Below are positions 58,055 to 64,000 of a DNA stretch of 64,000 nucleotides, piece by piece. The notes under the pieces were generated by a model that was not told the DNA's origin, did no database searches, and worked only from the letters and a program-made list of their open reading frames with translations. Positions within the stretch are counted from its first letter, which is position 1, and each line of letters starts with the position of its first letter. The DNA is from Oidiodendron maius Zn (lineage: Eukaryota > Ascomycota > Leotiomycetes > Myxotrichaceae), in the NCBI GenBank assembly GCA_000827325.1, contig KN832882.1:475050-539049 (forward strand), written 5' to 3'. The position numbers and the translations under genes were made by a program.

Positions 58055-58972
58055 TTAAGAATGCTTTAACTTCCCTAAAAGGTCACAAAACCCTCCGCAA
58101 TATCCAATATCCATTTTCAAATATCTATCCCCTCTCCTCCCGAAACTCCATCCAAAATTTAACACTTCCTTGTCGTCATAACACGGCGTCTCCCTCAAAA
58201 ACGTTTCCAATCTCTGTCCAATCCCTATACTCAACGCTAGCTCTCTCGGAACCATGAAAGCATAGAAACAAAGCCTCTCAATGGTCCCAGACGGATAGGA
58301 TAGTGTGATGGCGAGGACAGTGGGTGTCTTCGGCCTCATACATTTCATGATTTGTTCCATATCAATGGCAGTAATGGGTTGACAACTCGGCAAAAGAGTT
58401 TTGATAATATGTACCGCTCGTTCGGGGCTGAACTCACTAGGTATGTGGAGGTAAAGATTTACAGACGTCGATTTATAGCTGACAGCAACGTGATAGACAA
58501 GTTGAGCCCCGATCAACTTAAACGTATCAACGTGGTTCCGAAAAGACTCGGGTACATGTTCTGCACTCAAAATTTCTTCGATAGGACGGAGACGCATGAA
58601 ATAGATCCACGTTTTTGCGAGCCCTTGTGCCGTGTCTAAGTCCGTGGAAGGCTCTGGCTCACCATCGTACATGGAGAACCAGGAGCGGAGAAGAAGGATT
58701 GTCGGGTGTACAGCCGATATGATGCCGGCCTCCACGGCAAGGGAAATGGTATCGACGCGGTTGTACTCACCAGCCCAGAAGTTGACAGGATCGTCTGGTC
58801 TATTCGTGGTGCGCATCACGACTGCACCATTTGAGAGATTGTCGCCGAAAGTTTGAAGAACTTCTTGAACCCGTCTTTGTGAGTATGGCGCATTAATCGA
58901 CTTTGTTATGCGTTCGAGGTCAGAGACCAAGCGTTCAGAGGAGAACGGGATGATAGTCGACTTGCGCTCCAT
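58055..58972 (-). CDS. ABBA-type aromatic prenyltransferase (CloQ/NphB-like), 305 aa
   Basis: A single intact exon. Sequence and length (about 300 aa) fit the soluble CloQ/NphB/Orf2 group, with fungal members known from Sclerotinia, Botrytis and Aspergillus. Visible features are NRPDDPVNFWAGEYNRVDT near 58, a basic KTWIYFMRL near 128, HVAVSYKSTSVNLYL near 163 and GRRGDRYLKMDIGYCGG near the end; the scattered Arg/Lys and Tyr residues would bind the prenyl diphosphate. These enzymes move a dimethylallyl or longer prenyl group to an aromatic ring without needing Mg2+ in most cases. It lies 357 bp upstream of the NRPS on the same strand. It could prenylate an aromatic residue or acyl group of the NRPS product, or a free precursor. 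Confidence 0.82.
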   Translation of the reverse strand: MERKSTIIPFSSERLVSDLERITKSINAPYSQRRVQEVLQTFGDNLSNGAVVMRTTNRPDDPVNFWAGEYNRVDTISLAVEAGIISAVHPTILLLRSWFSMYDGEPEPSTDLDTAQGLAKTWIYFMRLRPIEEILSAEHVPESFRNHVDTFKLIGAQLVYHVAVSYKSTSVNLYLHIPSEFSPERAVHIIKTLLPSCQPITAIDMEQIMKCMRPKTPTVLAITLSYPSGTIERLCFYAFMVPRELALSIGIGQRLETFLRETPCYDDKEVLNFGWSFGRRGDRYLKMDIGYCGGFCDLLGKLKHS

Positions 58973-59721
58973 CGCTCTTCCAAAAGTTACGCGGTGCGAA
59001 TGGGACAGAGTTTTTTTCCGGAAATTGCAAAGATAAATAGGATGCTCTGTTGTGAAGAGCTAGCAGAACCGCAGATGAGTCCTTTGAAAATCTGCTCATG
59101 GGTTATTCATGCCTAATACGCAAAGACGTAAGCATTAGAATGATAAATATAGATATCAGTACAGGGCGTACTGCCAACCAATATAATCGTTCCACAGGTC
59201 CCAGATCAAAAAGACGAATGGGTCGTCTCAATCCGGCTAGAGTTTACGTGAATGCCAGCGTACATCAGCCGGCCACAATCGGCTGTGCCGCGATAAAATG
59301 TCTGTGCCTGTCTTGCTAGGAGCTAAGATTGATTATTTGCAATCTATTTGTTTCATGATTTCAAATATTCTCCTTACTGTACGAAGGTAGTAACTATGAT
59401 GAATATATGCAAACCTTGCTACTCGCTTCAGGATATTTCGACCAATAAGATGAAATAGACTGCTTAGACGTGAGGAGCAAGGTGCAATTCTATTCACCCT
59501 ACTAGGCCGCGCACTCTGCGTGGGGAACATATCTTGCCTCCTAATACCATTTCCCGGGAGGTGAAGATACTTTAATATTAAACCCTTGAGGCGTACGTGT
59601 AGTGGACGACGAGCAAGGCTTTATTTAAACCCCGCAATTCAACACACGACAAATTGCTGCGATGACAGGGCGGGAACACTAAAGAATTTCCATGCTTAGG
59701 CCGGGCTCTTCTTTAAATTGC
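58973..59721. other. Intergenic, promoter of the prenyltransferase
   Basis: No gene is supported. The AT-rich part begins near 59560. Confidence 0.4.
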
Positions 59722-59768
59722 TAACGTGTGTCCCTGCGTCACGAGACACCCCCCATAACGAGACAAAT
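59722..59768 (+). repeat. Left inverted repeat flanking the SDR region
   Basis: TAACGTGTGTCCCTGC followed by GTCACGAGACACC...AACGAGACAAAT. It matches in inverted orientation 62351-62397 at roughly 70 percent by eye, including TAACGT, GTCCCT, CGAGAC and ACGAGAC blocks. Confidence 0.5.
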
Positions 59769-59779
59769 CGTAGGTACTT

Positions 59780-60876
59780 CGACTTCAAGCGACTTTAGAT
59801 CTAGGAACATATTAAAATTTCTATTTGTTTTTGTTTCAATTATATTATATACCTCTCCCAAACACTCCTAGCCAATCTATTCCGAAAATTATTATCGCGT
59901 CATCGCTGCCCCCTTAAATTATAGAGAGACTTCTTTTATACTATATTGAAACCCCTTGACTCACAATACTACCATTAAGCTTTTTCACTTTTTAAACCTA
60001 TAGAACGATTAGATACAGATATCATATTTTTATTTTAATACAAAAAGCTATTGTCAGTCTTATAGCGGCTAAAGCGCACTATATTATACAACGTTACTAT
60101 AGGGACTAGTACCTCCTCTAATCAAGCGATCAAGGATCCTGGTCAGCAGCGGTATAGTTATAGTAATCTCGGTAAAATTATATATTATGGCTACGACGTT
60201 TGTGGCTTCATATACCTTACCGGAAAACTCCTGTTTCTTAATATCCTCTTATTAAAAGTTAGAGCAAAAAGTGGCCCTGTGTGCAGCCAGCAAAATTGGC
60301 CATCCCCTTCTTTGGGAAATACTTCTGAGTTACGCGATAACCTTCCGACTTTTCACTTCCGGCTTTTAGTTCTTCTCTCTTTGCGCTCTACTTACAGTAA
60401 CAGGCGAATTGAGCGTCGCTAATTTTTTTAGAGAGCTCTATTAACGGGCTCTACTTCCAGACACTTTGTGGCTGTGCACCCTTCTTTAATTGTAATCCAA
60501 GGTACATCCAAGGTACATCCAAGGTACATCCAAGTTACTGGTATTATTATAACGCGGAACCAATTCTTGCCTATTCTACGCCATACGCGTCCGTTTACAA
60601 GGTAGATAACCTAATGACTTTACACTAGAAGAAAACACCTTATATATAACCAAAGCCACCTTATACTCTCTTCAAGATTCTAGCTCAGCTGTATTACCGT
60701 AGTTAGGGGCCTTCTGGATTTATTGGCTTGGTCTTAAGCCCTTGTTTTAGTAAAGCTCAAGACACTTTGTCGACTACTCGATATTTTCCTTATACTAGCT
60801 AGTTTATGAACCTCTCTACATTTGCCCAGTTTCTGCAACAGTTGTTGAACTGCCGCTTACAAAACCCCCCTTCAGA
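59780..60876. other. AT-rich stretch inside the inverted-repeat pair
   Basis: RIP-like TA-rich DNA with stops in all frames; may hold the remains of a transposase too eroded to read. Contains the 11-bp tandem repeat at 60495-60538. Confidence 0.4.
60495..60538. repeat. Tandem repeat, 4 x 11 bp
   Basis: Four successive units of ATCCAAGGTAC, the last with one change (ATCCAAGTTAC). Microsatellite-like, no known role. Confidence 0.85.
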
Positions 60877-61563
60877 TCAACCACTACTTCCCAAAGCTAC
60901 TTTTCTACCTATACTAATCAAGACCTCGTTCTCTACAAGTGCTTCAGAGTATCCCTTCAATGCAATATCTACCATACTTGCAGCTAGATCTTGTATCACA
61001 ATTGTCTTGAACCCCACTAGCTCAAGAATCCGAGCTTTAACTTGTGCATCCTTCGCCTGCACAAATCCTGGTCTAACAATGAAAACCTCAAACCCGGTAT
61101 TCTCCTTCTCCTTTCCAAACTCAAGAAGTGAATTCTCAAGCTCTCCTCTCATGTGACGGTTCTCCGCCACAAACCATAACTTTTTCTTTGGGTCCTTTTC
61201 CGGCAGAGCTCCGCTAAGGTAGACGAATCTAAAAGACTTCTTTGTTCTCTCCTGTAAGCTGGCAAACATACGTGTAGTTGCGAGTGCGTAGTCGAAATTT
61301 ATCGTGCGATTAAGCTCGAGCGGTTTGATTGGTATGTTCGTTCCGAGGCAATATATGCATGCATCTGCAGTTGAGAGTTTGGATATGAGCTCTGGGGGAT
61401 AGAAAGAGAAGTCTGAGTGGTGGATGACTTCAAGTTTTGGATCTGTAATGGCTAAGTCGTGTCGTGATAGTGCTGTGATTGAGGTTATAGTAAGGTTTGA
61501 AAGGCATTGCTGGAGTATAGCGTTGCCGATGTAACCTGTACTACCAGTGAGGATGACCCTCAT
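60877..61563 (-). CDS. Atypical short-chain dehydrogenase/reductase (NAD(P)-binding), 228 aa
   Basis: A single intact exon. The N-terminus MRVILTGSTGYIGNAILQQC holds the TGxxGxxG motif of atypical SDRs, followed by ALSRHDL. ADACIYCLGTNIP sits near residue 68. FRFVYLSGALPEKDP lies near 110, and a VRPGFVQ stretch near 160, as in small NmrA/TIP30-like reductases; the classical YxxxK pair is not obvious. Length (228) fits the group. Cytosolic, with NADP(H) likely. It lies 1.9 kb from the prenyltransferase and inside a pair of inverted repeats, so it may be either part of the metabolite locus or cargo of a transposon. Confidence 0.8.
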   Translation of the reverse strand: MRVILTGSTGYIGNAILQQCLSNLTITSITALSRHDLAITDPKLEVIHHSDFSFYPPELISKLSTADACIYCLGTNIPIKPLELNRTINFDYALATTRMFASLQERTKKSFRFVYLSGALPEKDPKKKLWFVAENRHMRGELENSLLEFGKEKENTGFEVFIVRPGFVQAKDAQVKARILELVGFKTIVIQDLAASMVDIALKGYSEALVENEVLISIGRKVALGSSG

Positions 61564-62350
61564 AATTGGAGAAGGCTAATAATGTGAACAAGGAGAAAGA
61601 GGAAAACAAGTTAGTGATGAATCCTGAATGTGTAATTGTACTAAATATATAAAGAATCGGGTGAAAGTTTGCCCGAATTCGGGCCAATCGAATCCGACGG
61701 ATCTATTTACCTGATCAGTGTATTAATCGTCAGCTTGCTTACAGGCACTTATATCTCCCTGTGGTCATGGTCGGGGTTATTACTGCTTTCACATTTTTTT
61801 CACCGCCTGCACGACGTAGTATATTGGATTAGGAGGGGGCCGGCGTATATCTCACCCAGGCATAGGGTGCTGCCACCTGCCGATAGAATGTTCAAAAAAC
61901 CTACTCTTATGCCACACACAGGATTAGGCCTGAGAATCGTGGCTAAGTAAAATATAACATGCCCAGGCGTGAACATAGTAAACTTTATCTACACTAATAT
62001 ACATTACTAAGAACTGAAACATATGGACCCTCTCATCACACCAGTGTAACTCTTAGACCGTATTCTTTTCCTCTCTGAGTGTCTTTAAAATTTGGAGCTA
62101 TATTATTTCATAATAAGACCTTTCTTTAAGTACTCTGAAATTTGAAAGACTTTAAAAGTCGCGATTAAACAAGGGGGGACAGCAGAAGCGGCGATCAGTA
62201 GCGTGATTAAAACAATCGATAGTATAATTAACTGCACTCTTTTTCTTGTTGCTAAGTAGTATCCTTAAGGAGAAATAGTTAAAGAAAGTAATATATCAAT
62301 AGTAACTTTACAGACTTACTAAGAAAAAATTGGTGATTTTAAAACTATAA
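61564..62350. other. Intergenic stretch
   Basis: It starts with the SDR promoter. A plus-strand frame at 61669-61950 (hydrophobic LISVLIVSLLTGTYISLW) starts with TTG and lacks support; I leave it uncalled. Confidence 0.4.
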
Positions 62351-62397
62351 ATTCGTCTCGTGACAGGGTGCGTCTCGGGATGTAGGGACGGACGTTA
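62351..62397 (-). repeat. Right inverted repeat flanking the SDR region
   Basis: On the minus strand it begins TAACGTCCGTCCCTACATC and goes on CCGAGACGCACCCTGTCACG, then AGACGAAT. It is the inverted partner of 59722-59768; the two are 2.68 kb apart, end to end. Confidence 0.5.
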
Positions 62398-62707
62398 TTT
62401 AAATTCCTACGCTGTTGCCGCAGGTGGTGCCTTCCTGCCTTAGGTCTTGTTCTTACTCTCTCTCCCATGAATCGCCGATACGCAGCTCAGATTGTTTGTG
62501 CTGCCTAGTTCATTCGTGCTGTGAACCACAGACAGGATTATTTTTGTCTTCAGCTGTTGATTATCCACAACGCCTCCAAATCTAATGCATATCAGAGGTA
62601 ATCTAACTTTAAAATCTTTTCAATTGACAGTTGTGGGATCAGGCGGCCCGTGGAAAAGGAGTACAGATATCTGTGCAAAGGCGAAAGGAAACTCTTTTAT
62701 CCCTAAT

Positions 62708-62873
62708 AGCTAAATCGCGACCGCTGCCTGAATCTCAGAAATGACAGAAACACACTTAGCTTTTATATATATCTAAATACGGGGGGTTCAGACACGCCTC
62801 AAGCCCCCTGAAACTAGCCCTAACCAGCCCTAACCACTAACCTCTAGCCCTTTTGTCTTGAACATCGTTATAA
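62708..62873 (+). repeat. Third copy of the MITE-like family
   Basis: AGCTAAATCGCG, CCGCTGCCTGAATCTCAG, GGGGGGTTCAGACAC, CCCCCTGAAACTAG and CCTAACC blocks match the copies at 45165-45401 and, inverted, 30137-30455. It is shorter at both ends. Confidence 0.6.
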
Positions 62874-64000
62874 ACCACCAAACTCAAATTATATTTGATA
62901 CCCAACAGGATATTTTTTGGTGGGACTGCCGTGTCTCCATATGATGAATCTGGGAACCATTTATATAGTTACAGCTCATATGACTGAGGGAATGCGTTCT
63001 AGTTATACGTTCAAAAGAAGACTCGATACTCGCAGATTCTGCCCGATCTGCTTGAATCGACATGATGCCCGAAATTGGAATGGGAAATAAATTGAGAGGA
63101 AATGGGCATCTATAAATTGCTGGATATCGTGAAGAGTCATGGGAAGGCAAAGGAAAATATTTAAATACAGAAGCGTATACTTACTCAGATTTAAAAGCTA
63201 CGTAGCGGCATCCTACACTCGGTCAGCTGCCGTGATAACCAGGACATGACGCTGGAAATATTCGGATATGAGGGCTTGGCTTTAGTGCCAAGATATCCAG
63301 GATTCACGTGGTCACTTCATAGACGGCAGTAACCGGCAGAAGTGTCGGGAGATGTAGAGTTGACGAGGAGAATTGCTCGAATATGAAGGCCAGGAACATG
63401 TCAGTGGCGAACTTGGGCACGGAGTTATGTCAGGATCTGGCCATACCAGAACCACTATCGGCTGTCCAGGACGGATTGTGATAATATCGATGGAACAAGG
63501 CAATCTGCGGATACTATCGGGATGGCCTGGCTTCGTATCGCCAAAGTGGAAGTTTGAAGGCACTTTGTACCATGCGACCATTTTCGCGTTGTCTCTGGCA
63601 ATCTCGTAACTCTCTGTAATCACCACAAATAATTATAGACTTCAACTTCACAAAAGCATTTTGATTTCCGATTACGGCATTGATTTGGGAAGAGCCTTTT
63701 CGCTCAAAAAGATTTATCCATTCTTTTCATAGAAATTTTTGCAATAAAGCAGACATAATTAACACCCATGCTCATCAGTGTCCGGCTCAAGGACAGCTTT
63801 GCAGGGTTTTTGGTCCAACAGACACCACTGCACCTGCAGTAAGAAGAACACTAGATAGAGTAGAGGCCACTTGGACACTGTTTTCGTATTATCATGACTG
63901 AACTTCTATTGTCATAAGTCACCCTTGCCTGTCAGTGTCTATCTCTAGAAGCGGATCGCGATCCAAGAATTATTGACGTCATCTCGGTACATGCTGGCTG
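62874..64000. other. Intergenic stretch to window end, no supported gene
   Basis: Open frames at 62884-63150, 63312-63626 and 63680-63901 overlap each other on both strands, lack recognisable motifs and lack clear splice context. Coding sequence of a gene that continues beyond the window cannot be excluded. Confidence 0.35.

Noticed and set aside
61669-61950. Hydrophobic plus-strand frame upstream of the SDR
   Set aside because: Starts with TTG, lies in the SDR promoter and has no homologue pattern I recognise.
63312-63901. Overlapping frames near the window end
   Set aside because: Both strands are open over the same bases, composition is not gene-like, and no motif is present; could be revisited with more flanking sequence.
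1-64000. CRISPR arrays, bacterial operons or Shine-Dalgarno sites
   Set aside because: The window is eukaryotic, with spliceosomal introns throughout; no regularly spaced direct repeats of CRISPR type were seen.

Overview
The window reads as nuclear DNA of a filamentous ascomycete (Pezizomycotina). Host genes are split by short introns of about 45-90 bp with GTAAGT-type donors and CTAAC/CTAAT-type branch sites. The gene families are typical fungal ones: a Zn2Cys6 regulator, MYND proteins, a CorA-like membrane protein, an NRPS with an epimerisation domain, a CloQ-like prenyltransferase and small secreted cysteine-rich proteins. Decayed transposons are dense in CAA/CAG-to-TAA/TAG changes, the mark of repeat-induced point mutation (RIP). 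A leotiomycete is my best guess from the gene families, with low confidence.

Layout. 0-7 kb: a secreted cysteine-rich protein, a decayed HET-like gene, and a five-exon gene of an uncharacterised fungal family. 7.6-12.6 kb: a RIP-damaged LINE with two ORFs. 13.4-18.2 kb: a young Ty1/Copia element with 233-bp LTRs and a 5-bp target duplication. 18.7-24.1 kb: a protein kinase, a small unknown gene, and a CorA-like gene with one in-frame TGA. 24.2-25.8 kb: a decayed pogo-like DNA transposon. 26.7-33 kb: an intact FAD monooxygenase, a 72-residue secreted protein, a MITE, a fragment of an NLR-type N-terminus, and an Hsp70-like gene with a tandemly duplicated exon-intron unit. 33.7-44.4 kb: a decayed 2EXR gene, a Zn2Cys6 regulator, a hAT fragment joined to an unknown gene, an alpha-kinase, and two MYND proteins, one fused to a pRiA4b ORF-3-like domain. 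45.5-61.6 kb: an MFS exporter, a transposon fossil, a Kex2-type cysteine-rich peptide precursor, a one-module NRPS (C-A-T-E-C), an ABBA prenyltransferase, and an SDR lying between two 47-bp inverted repeats.

How genes may work together. The NRPS and the prenyltransferase are on the same strand, 357 bp apart. They form the core of a likely specialised-metabolite locus making a prenylated product that contains a D-amino acid. The MFS exporter and the SDR flank them and could supply export and reduction. The NRPS starts with a condensation domain and has no loading module in the window, so it probably takes an acyl or peptidyl group from another protein.

All exon joins were worked out by eye from splice signals and reading frame. 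Family names come from motifs and remembered family patterns, not from searches. Most other stretches look like AT-rich, RIP-eroded non-coding DNA.
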